Shown: positions 1-8,055, numbered from the stretch's first letter. The stretch: 64,000 bases of DNA from Lachnospiraceae bacterium (GCA_024403615.1 JAKSRM010000004.1:1-64000), one strand, 5' to 3'. The notes: generated by a model not told the origin, from the sequence alone. Made by a program: numbers and translations.

Positions 1-55
1 ACAAAAGAGAGTGCTACAAGCACTCTCTTTGTTTTTCGCGGAGAAACAGGGATTT
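1..55. repeat. Direct repeat copy 1 (terminator hairpin plus tRNA-Ser 3' end fragment)
   Basis: The first 55 bases are identical to 149-203. The unit contains a hairpin (AGAGAGTGC / GCACTCTCT around a short loop) and then the complement of the last ~17 bases of the tRNA-Ser gene. After base 55 the copies diverge: here a GC-rich stretch (56-120) follows instead of the rest of a tRNA. The left edge of the repeat may lie outside the window. Confidence 0.85.
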
Positions 56-144
56 CCGCCGGGCTTCGCCCTTTCTGGCCGCGTCGCACCCTGCGCGCTC
101 CCGCGCTTGTCCGCTCCTTGTTCAAATCCCTCCCTTGAACCTAG

Positions 145-180
145 AAAAACAAAAGAGAGTGCTACAAGCACTCTCTTTGT
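145..180 (-). terminator. Intrinsic terminator of tRNA-Ser
   Basis: On the minus strand the hairpin AGAGAGTGC-loop-GCACTCTCT is followed by TTTTGTTTTT, immediately after the 3' end of tRNA-Ser. The plus-strand side also has a T-rich tail, so it may work in both directions. Confidence 0.75.
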
Positions 181-203
181 TTTTCGCGGAGAAACAGGGA
201 TTT
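149..203. repeat. Direct repeat copy 2 (tRNA-Ser terminator and 3' end)
   Basis: Second copy of the 55-bp unit, 148 bp downstream of the first. This copy is joined to the complete tRNA-Ser gene, so it is probably the parental one. Confidence 0.85.
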
Positions 204-276
204 GAACCCTGGCGCCGCTATTAACGACCTACTCCCTTTCCAGGGGAGCCCCTTCGGCCAGCTTGGGTATTTCTCC
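187..276 (-). tRNA. tRNA-Ser (GGA)
   Basis: A 90-nt class II tRNA with acceptor stem GGAGAAA/TTTCTCC, discriminator G, a long variable arm and a GTTCAAATCC T-loop. The anticodon loop CTGGAAA lies between CTCCC and GGGAG and gives anticodon GGA, reading UCC/UCU. The 3' CCA is not encoded. A terminator hairpin follows directly. Confidence 0.95.
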
Positions 277-531
277 GAATTGTTCATACGAACCGTATGC
301 CATATTTAATTCGTCCGAAACGGACAAAGGGGATTCTACACGAAAAAGGGCTTAAAATCAAGCATTTTTGAAATTTTCTTTAAATTGTTTTTCTTGAATC
401 AACCATTGAATATTGATAGTATATCAAATAGCTGAAATCAAGCATTTCTTAAGTGCTCCGCAATCCCCAAATGTGAAAACGCCATTTGAAATGCTTTAAT
501 ATATTCAGATTAATTCCAGGAGAAAAAAGAT

Positions 532-1470
532 ATGAAAACCAACAATAATATCAACAAGCCGCTTACCATAATTACAATCATTATTCTTGCGACGTCGTTA
601 CTTACCGCCTGTGGAAGCGATAACTCATCGCAATTTTATTCCGGCAACACCGAAAGCAATATCACCGAAAGCACAAGCCAAAAAGTCGAAATAACAAACT
701 GCGAATATTCTTTAGGCGATGGTGTTACCCTTTTCTGGAATGCTTATCCTGAAGCAGACGGATACAATGTCTGCCGAGGTGACAGCAACATTGCGGATGA
801 AGTCATTGCGATAATTGATAATGTGGAGGGTCAGAATTCCTACAACTACAAGGATACGGAATTTGACTACTCAAAACATGATTTTTACTGCGTAACGGCA
901 TTTCGCAAAAATGCGGCAGGCGAGGCTGAAGCAATTGCTGCAAGCAGAGTCATTTCTATCAAATCAGAATTTGGCGAGCAGGGCGGCGGCGAGGCATTTG
1001 ACTTCTCTACTGCAAGGATTACGGAACTCTCCGGCAATAGAATTGCCATTGAGGATGCCAATGGCAGCATCCTTGAGGAAAGAAGCGAGATTCATGTGAA
1101 AATTGATTCAGCAAACGCATATGTTGCAAAACACCAACGCCTTTTTGGCAGGCCAATTGTAGGTGTGGATTCCGATGGAAATCATCAGTTGGGTAATTGG
1201 GAACTTATCTATGACGGTACGTCGGGCGATAGAGAATTTACGATGAGTGGAAAATATGCCGAGTTTGGCTTTGAATTTGATATAGTATGGGGTACCGACT
1301 GGCCGTATTCCGATGTTTTCTGGCATCAGCAGGACGGTGTGGCTGAAGATATTTTTATAGAATTTGGTGGGACAGCAAGGAACGCGTGGATTCAGATACG
1401 GGTAAACGGTTCAACTGCTGTACACGATAGCAACTGCAGTTCACATACGCGGTATAACTGGGATTCTTAA
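532..1470 (+). CDS. Putative secreted lipoprotein with a fibronectin III-like domain
   Basis: A 312-residue protein of unknown function. The N-terminus has a hydrophobic signal segment (about residues 11-26) ending in lipobox LTAC, with the lipidated cysteine at residue 27, so the mature protein should be tethered to the outer face of the membrane. A Ser/Thr/Asn-rich linker follows. Residues ~50-145 look like one fibronectin type III-like beta-sandwich (pattern TLFWNAYPEADGYNV). The C-terminal half is rich in Trp, Phe and Tyr and I do not recognise its family. The start is supported by AGGAG eight bases upstream. It is monocistronic, with its own terminator at ~1558-1601. An extracellular binding role is inference only. 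Confidence 0.8.
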   Translation: MKTNNNINKPLTIITIIILATSLLTACGSDNSSQFYSGNTESNITESTSQKVEITNCEYSLGDGVTLFWNAYPEADGYNVCRGDSNIADEVIAIIDNVEGQNSYNYKDTEFDYSKHDFYCVTAFRKNAAGEAEAIAASRVISIKSEFGEQGGGEAFDFSTARITELSGNRIAIEDANGSILEERSEIHVKIDSANAYVAKHQRLFGRPIVGVDSDGNHQLGNWELIYDGTSGDREFTMSGKYAEFGFEFDIVWGTDWPYSDVFWHQQDGVAEDIFIEFGGTARNAWIQIRVNGSTAVHDSNCSSHTRYNWDS

Positions 1471-1557
1471 ACCACTCCCGGAATACCGTCCCCGGAGAAA
1501 ATGTGGAACAAAGCATATCGCTTGCGATACACCTCAAAGTCCTTTTGAAAAAGATTA

Positions 1558-1603
1558 AACCGCCTTCCGCCCTTTATTTATACATTCGGAAGACGGTTTT
1601 TAT
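1558..1603 (+). terminator. Intrinsic terminator after the lipoprotein gene
   Basis: Inverted repeat ACCGCCTTCCG / CGGAAGACGGT (one mismatch) followed by TTTTTAT. It lies ~90 bases after the stop codon. Confidence 0.8.
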
Positions 1604-2127
1604 CAACACGTTTTATTCCTAAGGCTATCCAGAGAGCCCTACGACCTGCTTAATCCGTAATTTTTTTACAGTTGTGAACGATTTCAATTTGATTTAAAAG
1701 CTTATTTGGAAAAATATTCCGGTTGTGAACGATTTATTCCCCTTTTTACGAAATAATCCGCTTAATAATCATTCACAACTGGAATATTTTTCCATTTACA
1801 TACAGTCATACTGTGTGAATCATTCACAACCGGAAAATTTTAGCGGTCAGTAGCAAATCTCATCTTCCTTCCTTGAATTCTGCACTGAATTTTCCTTTTC
1901 TAAAATATCAAAAAGATTCTTATAACTCCGCAAACACTATCAAAAAAAGGATTCTTAAGTGACATCTCTCTGCTTATAAAGCAGGAAAAGACACTACTTT
2001 TACTATGATAGGTACGGCATACGAGCTTCTTCAAAATTATGAAATTATATCCGCGAAACCTTTCCATATGTGCTAAAATAAAAAATAAATAACCTACACA
2101 TTTGCAGACAATAAAGAAGGTAACCAA
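1604..2127. other. Intergenic region with a repeat cluster; no convincing gene
   Basis: About 520 bases without a supported gene between the terminator and the MATE gene. It holds four copies of a GTTGTGAA-type motif at 1671-1842 (annotated separately), then AT-rich sequence. Frame 1963-2076 encodes a short stop-bounded string (...AYELLQNYEIISAKPFHMC) with no ribosome binding site. It could be a decayed gene end, but I cannot name it. The promoter of the MATE gene should lie in the last ~100 bases. Confidence 0.5.
1671..1842. repeat. Four-copy GTTGTGAA-type repeat, two direct and two inverted
   Basis: GTTGTGAACGATT occurs at 1671-1683 and 1722-1734 on the plus strand. Its near complement AATCATTCACAAC occurs at 1767-1779 and 1818-1830. 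The two inner copies extend to a 27-bp inverted repeat (1708-1734 against 1767-1793, two mismatches) that includes GGAAAAATATTCC. The arrangement could be a multi-site operator or a folded RNA. Confidence 0.7.
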
Positions 2128-3540
2128 ATGGATAAAAAATCTCAAGCCAGGGCAAAACGCCAACAGATGATGCTGAACGATCCTATGTTCAAGGTCATTC
2201 CGGCAGTAGCCATTCCAATGATCATCTCTCAGGTCGTTGACTCCATCTACAACCTGGCCGATACATTTTTCGTTAGCGGATTAGGTCAAACCGCAACTGC
2301 AGCTGTAGCAGTAAACGATTCGCTCATGAATATTTTAAGAGCAGTCTCCATGGGTTTTGCAATGGGTGCTGCCAGTTACATTTCCCGTCTGATGGGAGCG
2401 GAAGAAGACAAACGAGCCTCAAATGTTGCAACTACAACTTTAGGTATTGGCTGCGCATTCTCCCTGATTTTCGGTCTCATCTGTTTCTTCCTCAGAAACC
2501 CTATCGTCAATCTGCTGGGAAGTACTGCTGACGCTCATCAATATTCCGTAGATTATGCAACATGGATTCTTTTGGCTGCTCCATTTACCACAGCCAACTT
2601 GATAATGAACCAGCTGTTAAGGAGTGAAGGAAGTACCAGGTATGCTATGATTGGAATGTGCTCTGGATGCGTCTTAAACTGTGGCCTTGACCCGCTGTTC
2701 ATCAATGTGTTCGGTTGGGGAGTTGCAGGAGCTGCAGGAGCAACCGCTCTTTCCAAAGTATTCAGCTGCGCCGTTTTAGCAATCCCTTATATTCGAAAAA
2801 CAGCCATGTTGGAGATTGCGCCAAGGCATTTCTATATCGACATGGTGAGTGTCAAAGAAGTTGCGAAGATGGGTTTACCTGCTTTTTTGCGTATGAGTCT
2901 TATGTCTCTTGGTGGCATCATCACCAACAATGTTGCCAAAGGTTTCGGAACCGCAGTACTGGCCGGAATCGCAGTAGCAAACAAGCTTTACCGACTTATC
3001 GCTTCCTGTATCATGGGATTCTCACAAGGCTTCGCACCAGTTGCCGGTTTCTGTTGGGGCGCGCGAAAATACAAACGAGTAAAAGATTCCTATTACACAA
3101 CCTTAAAGATTGGTTTCGTGGCATCCTTGATTTTAGGTGCTGCAATGTTTATATTTGCTAAACCACTGATTGGCGTATTCAATTCCAGCGGAGACGTAAC
3201 CATGCTCTCCATTGGTGCCTTGAAAATCCGAACCCTGTGTGTCGTATTCATCCCGCACATTTTTGTAATGGTAACCAGCAATCTATATCAATCTCTGGGC
3301 AGACCAATCGGGAATCTCGTACTGAGCATGTCAAGGCAGTTCCTTATCCTGATTCCTCTGCTCCTCATCGTTCCAAGATTCTTCGGTGCCCAAGGACTTG
3401 CCGTATGCCAGGCACTCTCCGATTTGCTTTCCGGTGTATGCATTGCCCTTCCACTAGCAATCATAATGCTGAAACGAATTAATCGTTTGAAAGACGGAGA
3501 TCCACCTCCATTTGGAAGTACAAAAGCTAAAGCAAACTAA
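2128..3540 (+). CDS. MATE family multidrug/metabolite exporter
   Basis: A 470-residue integral membrane protein of the MATE (multi antimicrobial extrusion) family, which uses a Na+ or H+ gradient to export organic cations or metabolites. The N-terminus has the family pattern PMIISQVVDSIYNLADTFFV. About 12 hydrophobic segments span the length in two similar halves, as usual for MatE proteins of 440-480 residues. The start is preceded by AGAAGG. It is monocistronic, ending at a bidirectional hairpin at 3550-3581. The substrate is unknown. A second MATE gene at 53824-55200 is clearly different in sequence. Confidence 0.92.
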   Translation: MDKKSQARAKRQQMMLNDPMFKVIPAVAIPMIISQVVDSIYNLADTFFVSGLGQTATAAVAVNDSLMNILRAVSMGFAMGAASYISRLMGAEEDKRASNVATTTLGIGCAFSLIFGLICFFLRNPIVNLLGSTADAHQYSVDYATWILLAAPFTTANLIMNQLLRSEGSTRYAMIGMCSGCVLNCGLDPLFINVFGWGVAGAAGATALSKVFSCAVLAIPYIRKTAMLEIAPRHFYIDMVSVKEVAKMGLPAFLRMSLMSLGGIITNNVAKGFGTAVLAGIAVANKLYRLIASCIMGFSQGFAPVAGFCWGARKYKRVKDSYYTTLKIGFVASLILGAAMFIFAKPLIGVFNSSGDVTMLSIGALKIRTLCVVFIPHIFVMVTSNLYQSLGRPIGNLVLSMSRQFLILIPLLLIVPRFFGAQGLAVCQALSDLLSGVCIALPLAIIMLKRINRLKDGDPPPFGSTKAKAN

Positions 3541-3549
3541 ATATAATAA

Positions 3550-3587
3550 AAAGCCCGTACCTCTTTTGAGATACGGGCTTTCGTTTT
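3550..3587. terminator. Bidirectional terminator between convergent genes
   Basis: Stem AAAGCCCGTA-CTC / GAG-TACGGGCTTT with a TTTT loop, T-rich on both strands. It serves the MATE gene on the plus strand and the DUF5721 gene on the minus strand. Confidence 0.9.
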
Positions 3588-3593
3588 TACGTT

Positions 3594-4085
3594 CTATCGT
3601 GGGTTCTGTACTCGGTCCAGAAATCTTACCATCTGGCTGTCCCAGGCATCTTCCAGACTCTTATCCAAAGTAAAAGCCTTCATGGAAGTACCAGTAGTAC
3701 AGTTCAATTTTCCTTCCTGGAAATTAATATTCAAAAACAGTGCATTGACTTCGATTGGTTCAAAATCCAATCCTGCATTATCCAGAAACTTTAATACGAT
3801 GTCCGACGGCATCATAAAAACAATTTTAAATCTTAAAGGTACTTTCTGACCTTTAATAATTTCATAGCAAAGAGGGCGAAGCCGTTTCCAGTAAATCGCC
3901 TTTTCTTTATTTTCAGGAAGAGCCAAATCTGCCTCTCCCATAAATTCCTGATTAATATGACCATCAATGGTGATATTCGTGATGGTGCTAAAAGACGCTT
4001 CTGTTACCAGGAACCCATCAAACGTGTCCCTGGCAAAAAGAGCCGTCGTGAAATTTTTGATTTTTTCGATTTCAATAGATCTCAT
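3594..4085 (-). CDS. DUF5721 family protein
   Basis: A 163-residue protein resembling the uncharacterised DUF5721 family of Clostridia, which begins with the pattern MRS-x-IEKIK-x-F...DTFD-x-FL. It is predicted cytoplasmic, with no signal peptide or membrane segment. The composition is mixed alpha/beta and no catalytic motif is evident. The next gene upstream is a small zinc-ribbon protein only 9 bases away, so the two are probably cotranscribed. Function unknown. Confidence 0.75.
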   Translation of the reverse strand: MRSIEIEKIKNFTTALFARDTFDGFLVTEASFSTITNITIDGHINQEFMGEADLALPENKEKAIYWKRLRPLCYEIIKGQKVPLRFKIVFMMPSDIVLKFLDNAGLDFEPIEVNALFLNINFQEGKLNCTTGTSMKAFTLDKSLEDAWDSQMVRFLDRVQNPR

Positions 4086-4094
4086 AAAACCGGA

Positions 4095-4283
4095 TTATTC
4101 TACTTCTTCGTATTTGCTGGTTTCTGGAGAAACCGGTCCTTCAAATTCCAAAGTTCCGTCGCTGCCACAGTCTGGGCATTTGCCAAAGTCTTCACCAAAA
4201 TCACCGATTAAATCGATTGCATATTTATATTTTTTGCCACATTTTTTGCAGCTATAGCACATGTATTGAGCGCCCCAAGTCAT
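4095..4283 (-). CDS. Small zinc-ribbon protein
   Basis: A 62-residue protein with two CxxC knuckles (CKKC and CPDC) spaced as in a rubredoxin-like or FmdB-like zinc ribbon, followed by an acidic tail. It probably binds one Zn2+. The start is supported by AAAGGA about nine bases upstream. An internal Met at residue 8 is an alternative start. It is the first gene of a two-gene unit with the DUF5721 gene. A regulatory or RNA/protein-binding role is possible but not shown. Confidence 0.75.
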   Translation of the reverse strand: MTWGAQYMCYSCKKCGKKYKYAIDLIGDFGEDFGKCPDCGSDGTLEFEGPVSPETSKYEEVE

Positions 4284-4311
4284 GGTATTAAGTTCCTTTC
4301 TGGCATGAGGT

Positions 4312-4495
4312 GGCAGCTTTGCTGCCGGAGTCCTGATGCCTGTTCCACATAGTGGAACGATTCATTTTTCATTTTAGAAATATGGGCCGGAAAAATTCCG
4401 GCCCAATTTAGTTTGTGTGAAGCGAGCCCAGCGAGGCCAATTTATTGGACTCATTGGGCGAGAACATACATCGAGTAGGGGATTTCCCCTACTCG
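4312..4495. repeat. Cluster of four unrelated palindromes in an intergenic gap
   Basis: Within 185 bases there are four hairpin-forming palindromes: GGCAGCTTTGCTGCC (4312-4326), TTCCACATAGTGGAA (4343-4357), GGGCCGGAA-AAA-TTCCGGCCC (4384-4404) and CGAGTAGGGG-ATTT-CCCCTACTCG (4472-4495). The last lies 28 bases after the stop of the BKACE gene but lacks a good T-tract. Some may act as terminators or as operators for the zinc-ribbon gene. Confidence 0.7.
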
Positions 4496-4522
4496 ACTGT
4501 TTAAAAGTTCAATATAATTGAA

Positions 4523-5401
4523 TTATTCAACTGTGTTGTAAGGAGCGAGGTTCAGTAACTGACGAGCTTCATCAGGAGTTGCAACTTCGCGGCCAAATAA
4601 TTTAACAGCTTCAACTGCTCTCTTAACGAACTGTGCGTTGCTTTCAGCAAGAACACCCTTTGAGAACAGAACGTTGTCTTCCATACCAACACGGATATGT
4701 CCACCAAGTGCTACTGCGCCGTAGAGCATTTCCATTGCTGAATGTCCAACACCGAAGCATGACCATGTGTAGTTTGAAGCGCCAACCATTCTATCAGCTT
4801 CTTCTTTCATGAAGATAAGGTTCTTCATTGTTCCAGCGATACCATTTGCGCATCCCATGCAGAACTGGAAGTGTACAGGTGTTTTCAGAACGCCTTTTTT
4901 GATGTAGTATGCAGCGTTGCCGATCATACCAGGATCAAAAGCTTCGATTTCAGGTTTAACACCGAGTTCCTGGAATAAAAGACCACAGTCTTCAAGGAAC
5001 TTAGGGCTGTTGATGAATAATCCGCTGTTTAACCAGTTCATAGAACCGCAGTCATAAGAAGCCATTTCTGGTTTTAATTCTTTAACATGAGCAACACGGA
5101 TGTCGTCGTCAGCGTGGATATCGCCTGATGTTGTAAGGTTAAGGATAATGTCGCAATCTTCATGAGCTTTGATTAACTCAACAGTCTTTTTGAATCTTAC
5201 AGGATCCATAGCGCCATTGCCTTCAGCGTCTCTCATGTGAAGATGAGCTACAGCTGCGCCGGCTTTCCAGCACTCATAAACGTCTTCAGCGATCTCTTCT
5301 GGCTCCATTGGAACGTTTGGGTTATCTTTTTTCTTTGGCCATGCACCAGTAGTAGCTACTGTGATGATAGTTTTGTTTTTTAATGCCTTTAAATCTGCCA
5401 T
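4523..5401 (-). CDS. BKACE family beta-keto acid cleavage enzyme (Kce-like)
   Basis: A 292-residue TIM-barrel enzyme of the DUF849/BKACE family. The founding member, 3-keto-5-aminohexanoate cleavage enzyme of lysine fermentation, condenses a beta-keto acid with acetyl-CoA to give acetoacetate and a new CoA thioester. The metal-binding HLH motif (AHLHMRD, residues 52-58), the NLTTSGD strand and the late HIRVGMEDN motif (substrate Arg and catalytic Glu) are all visible. I chose the second ATG because GGAGG sits eight bases before it. None of the other lysine-fermentation genes (kamA, kamDE, kdd, kal) is nearby, so the true beta-keto acid substrate is uncertain. Family confidence is high, substrate confidence low. 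Confidence 0.88.
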   Translation of the reverse strand: MADLKALKNKTIITVATTGAWPKKKDNPNVPMEPEEIAEDVYECWKAGAAVAHLHMRDAEGNGAMDPVRFKKTVELIKAHEDCDIILNLTTSGDIHADDDIRVAHVKELKPEMASYDCGSMNWLNSGLFINSPKFLEDCGLLFQELGVKPEIEAFDPGMIGNAAYYIKKGVLKTPVHFQFCMGCANGIAGTMKNLIFMKEEADRMVGASNYTWSCFGVGHSAMEMLYGAVALGGHIRVGMEDNVLFSKGVLAESNAQFVKRAVEAVKLFGREVATPDEARQLLNLAPYNTVE

Positions 5402-5536
5402 TTTAATATCCTCCATAAAAAATTTTAGCTAAAATTTGGAAAAGCAGGAAACTTTTCCACCCCTTGTTATATCACTTTATGATAGCTTTTTCAAGACAAG
5501 AATTGTATACACGAATGACGCCCGTAACTTACAGAA

Positions 5537-6802
5537 TTATATTTTGTGAACGAATAATCCGCTCTGAAGTTTCGGTTCAAACCAAGTGGATTTTGGAGGC
5601 ATTACTTTACCTTCTTCCGTAATCCGAATTAGTTCCTCCATAGAGGTTGGATATAAAGCAAAGGCCACTTTCATATCTTCCTTGCAGCGTTTTTCCAATT
5701 CTCCCATACCACGGATACCGCCAACAAAGTCGATTCTTTGATCGGTTCTCGGGTCCTGAATTCCTAAAATTGGATTCAGAATATTCTCCTGCAACATAGT
5801 AACATCCAAACAGCCTACCGCATCTTCTTTTAAAATCTCCGGTTTTGCAAGCAGCTGATACCATCTGCCATCCAAATGCATGGCAACTTCGCCTTTCCGT
5901 CGTGGCTGGTTTACTTTATGTTTTCGTTCTTTTGCAACGAACCTTCGGCTGAGTTTCTGTACTTCAAATCCAGCATTTTCAATTTTTTCTAAAAATTCTT
6001 TTTCTGTCAATCCGTTCAAGTCTTTTACAACCCGGTAATACGGAAGTACCATTAAGTTGTCATGTGGAAAGGCTACTGCCATAAAGTAATTGAACTCTTC
6101 CGTTCCATCATAGCCCGGGGTTTCCGCTCTTCTCTTTTTGCACACAGAAGCTGCACTGGCACAACGGTGATGGCCATCTGCAATATATAAACTTTTTACA
6201 TCTTTAAACGCTTCCGTTATTTTCTCAACCTTTTCCGGATCATCCACTTTCCAAACCAGCTGACGCACATTATCTTCTGAGAAGAAATCATACAAAGGCT
6301 CATCATGGGTTGCTTTTTCCAGCATAATTCGTAAGGCTAAGCCCTCATGAAAGGCTAAGAATACCAGGCCCGTCTGGGCAGAACAAATATCAATATGCCT
6401 TGTCCGGTCGTCTTCTTTTTCCTGACGGGTGTACTCATGTCGTTTGATTACGTTATTCAGATAATCATCTACTGCAAAAGTTGCAACTAAGCCGGTCTGG
6501 GTTCTTCCATTCATAATCTCCCGGTAGATGTAATAACATTCTTTGTCATCTTCTACCAAAATACCGTTATCAATATTTTCCTGAATCAGGCTTTTTGCTT
6601 TTTCATATACTTCGTTGCTGTAAATATCTACATTTTCCGGGAATGCAGTTTCCGGACGAACGATTTTCAAAAAGCTCTGTGGATTCTTTGCCACGATATC
6701 TCTAGCTTCTTTTTCTGAAAATACGTCATAAGGTAACGTAGATACTTTCTCTACATTTTTGGTTCTAGGTCTTATTGCTTGAAAGGGTTTTATATTTGCC
6801 AT
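5537..6802 (-). CDS. DUF1015 family protein of the serine operon
   Basis: A 421-residue DUF1015 protein, uncharacterised but very often found directly after serA/serC in Clostridia. Family landmarks are the N-terminal PFQAIRP and LPYDVFSEKEA motifs, IADGHHRCASA in the middle and DPRTDQRIDFVGG near the C-terminus. The conserved His/Arg/Asp-rich motifs suggest an enzyme. The second ATG fits best because GAGG sits seven bases before it. It is the third gene of serC-serA-DUF1015, but a hairpin lies between it and serA, so it may be expressed at a lower level. A role in serine or phosphoserine metabolism is inferred from context. Confidence 0.85.
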   Translation of the reverse strand: MANIKPFQAIRPRTKNVEKVSTLPYDVFSEKEARDIVAKNPQSFLKIVRPETAFPENVDIYSNEVYEKAKSLIQENIDNGILVEDDKECYYIYREIMNGRTQTGLVATFAVDDYLNNVIKRHEYTRQEKEDDRTRHIDICSAQTGLVFLAFHEGLALRIMLEKATHDEPLYDFFSEDNVRQLVWKVDDPEKVEKITEAFKDVKSLYIADGHHRCASAASVCKKRRAETPGYDGTEEFNYFMAVAFPHDNLMVLPYYRVVKDLNGLTEKEFLEKIENAGFEVQKLSRRFVAKERKHKVNQPRRKGEVAMHLDGRWYQLLAKPEILKEDAVGCLDVTMLQENILNPILGIQDPRTDQRIDFVGGIRGMGELEKRCKEDMKVAFALYPTSMEELIRITEEGKVMPPKSTWFEPKLQSGLFVHKI

Positions 6803-6820
6803 GTCGTTCCTCATAAAGAA

Positions 6821-6846
6821 AGCGGTCTGTGTTGTTCCAGACCGCT
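6821..6846 (-). terminator. Intercistronic hairpin between serA and the DUF1015 gene
   Basis: Perfect 9-bp stem AGCGGTCTG / CAGACCGCT followed on the minus strand by TTCTTT. It lies 20 bases upstream of the DUF1015 start, so it may be a leaky terminator/attenuator or an mRNA processing or stability element within the operon. Confidence 0.6.
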
Positions 6847-6869
6847 CTACTTACTTTCTTTGTTTTCGT

Positions 6870-8036
6870 TTACTTGCTGATTACTCTAACTTTCAGTATG
6901 CCGTCTGCCTTTAATTTATCCTCCAGTTCGGAACTGCAGGAACAACAACAACCGGAAATATCGAACATAGAGTAAGCATAGTCACCCCTTGTTTTACTTA
7001 CCATACCGGAAACAACAGCACCAAAAGGTTTTAACATGTCCTGAATGTCAGCGCCACTTAAGCTTGCTTTATGAGCAACCGTAACACGGGTGCCTACTAC
7101 TGCGCCTAAATCTGCTGCCGGATAGTTTACGGAGTTCTTAATATTACCATTCTCCAGGAAGTCCATGATTTCCTGTACTGCCATAATTGCACAATTGTCT
7201 TCGCTTTCTTCGGTGGAAGCACCAAGGTGTGGAATCAAGATGGTATTCTTCATCTGGGAAGCACCTGCTGTAGGGAAGTCACAAACATATTTTGCAACTT
7301 TGCCAGCTTCCAGAGCTGCTGCCATATCTGCTTCATTGACCAGAGTATCACGGGCAAGGTTAATAACGATAACGCCGTCTTTCATTTTCTCAATGAAGCC
7401 AGCATTAATCATACCGTTGGTAGAAGCCATGGCCGGAACATGGATAGTAATTAAATCTGCAGCTGCAGCAATATCATCTAAATTGTCGGTAGTGGCTACC
7501 AGACCGTTTAAAGCAGCTTTTGCAGCATCACTCAAGAACGGATCATAGCCGATAACTTTCATTCCCAGATCTACGGCAACATTGGCAACTTTAATGCCGA
7601 TAGCACCAAGTCCAATAACGCCTAAAGTCTTTCCGAGAATTTCATGACCAACAAATTTTTTCTTTTCTTTTTCTGTTAAATCTGCAATGTCTGGATTTCC
7701 AGCTTCGGATTTTGTCCATGCAACGCCGCCCATAACATCTCTTACTGCAGCAATTGCAGAAAAGATGAACAGCTCTTTTACGCCGTTGGCATTGGCACCA
7801 GGAGTATTGAATACTACAATACCCTGCTCTGCGCATTTATCCAAAGGAATGTTGTTGACGCCGGCTCCTGCTCTGGCAATTGCCTTCAGGTCTGCATCAA
7901 ATTCCATATCATGCATTTTTGCACTTCGAACCAAAATCGCATCAGCTGCTTCATTTTCTTCTGCTTTCACATACTGATCGGTGAAGAAGTTCAGTCCGCA
8001 TGCAGCGATTGGATTTAAGCATTTATATTTAAACAT
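6870..8036 (-). CDS. serA: D-3-phosphoglycerate dehydrogenase
   Basis: A 388-residue NAD-dependent enzyme for the first step of serine biosynthesis (3-phosphoglycerate to 3-phosphohydroxypyruvate). It has the Rossmann motif GVIGLGAIG, the catalytic Arg and Glu regions of D-2-hydroxyacid dehydrogenases (INLARDTLV) and the active-site His in IPHLGAST. Residues ~318-388 form a short ACT domain. Four cysteines at 363, 364, 365 and 367 (GCCCSC) sit where most relatives have an acidic loop, which is unusual. The start was chosen for GAGGCG seven bases upstream. This places it 19 bases after the serC stop, so the two are cotranscribed. Confidence 0.95.
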   Translation of the reverse strand: MFKYKCLNPIAACGLNFFTDQYVKAEENEAADAILVRSAKMHDMEFDADLKAIARAGAGVNNIPLDKCAEQGIVVFNTPGANANGVKELFIFSAIAAVRDVMGGVAWTKSEAGNPDIADLTEKEKKKFVGHEILGKTLGVIGLGAIGIKVANVAVDLGMKVIGYDPFLSDAAKAALNGLVATTDNLDDIAAAADLITIHVPAMASTNGMINAGFIEKMKDGVIVINLARDTLVNEADMAAALEAGKVAKYVCDFPTAGASQMKNTILIPHLGASTEESEDNCAIMAVQEIMDFLENGNIKNSVNYPAADLGAVVGTRVTVAHKASLSGADIQDMLKPFGAVVSGMVSKTRGDYAYSMFDISGCCCSCSSELEDKLKADGILKVRVISK

Positions 8037-8055
8037 TATATCGCCTCTCTGCAGC

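Noticed and set aside
1963..2076. Short stop-bounded frame (…AYELLQNYEIISAKPFHMC) that looks protein-like
   Set aside because: Only ~37 codons, no start with a ribosome binding site and no family recognised. It may be a gene remnant but support is too weak to call.
4523..5401. Calling this locus a lysine fermentation operon
   Set aside because: Only the BKACE gene is present; none of the aminomutase or CoA transferase genes is adjacent.
7165..7548. A 127-codon frame antisense to serA, and similar antisense frames over other minus-strand genes
   Set aside because: No ribosome binding site logic or motifs; explained by codon bias of the real gene on the other strand.
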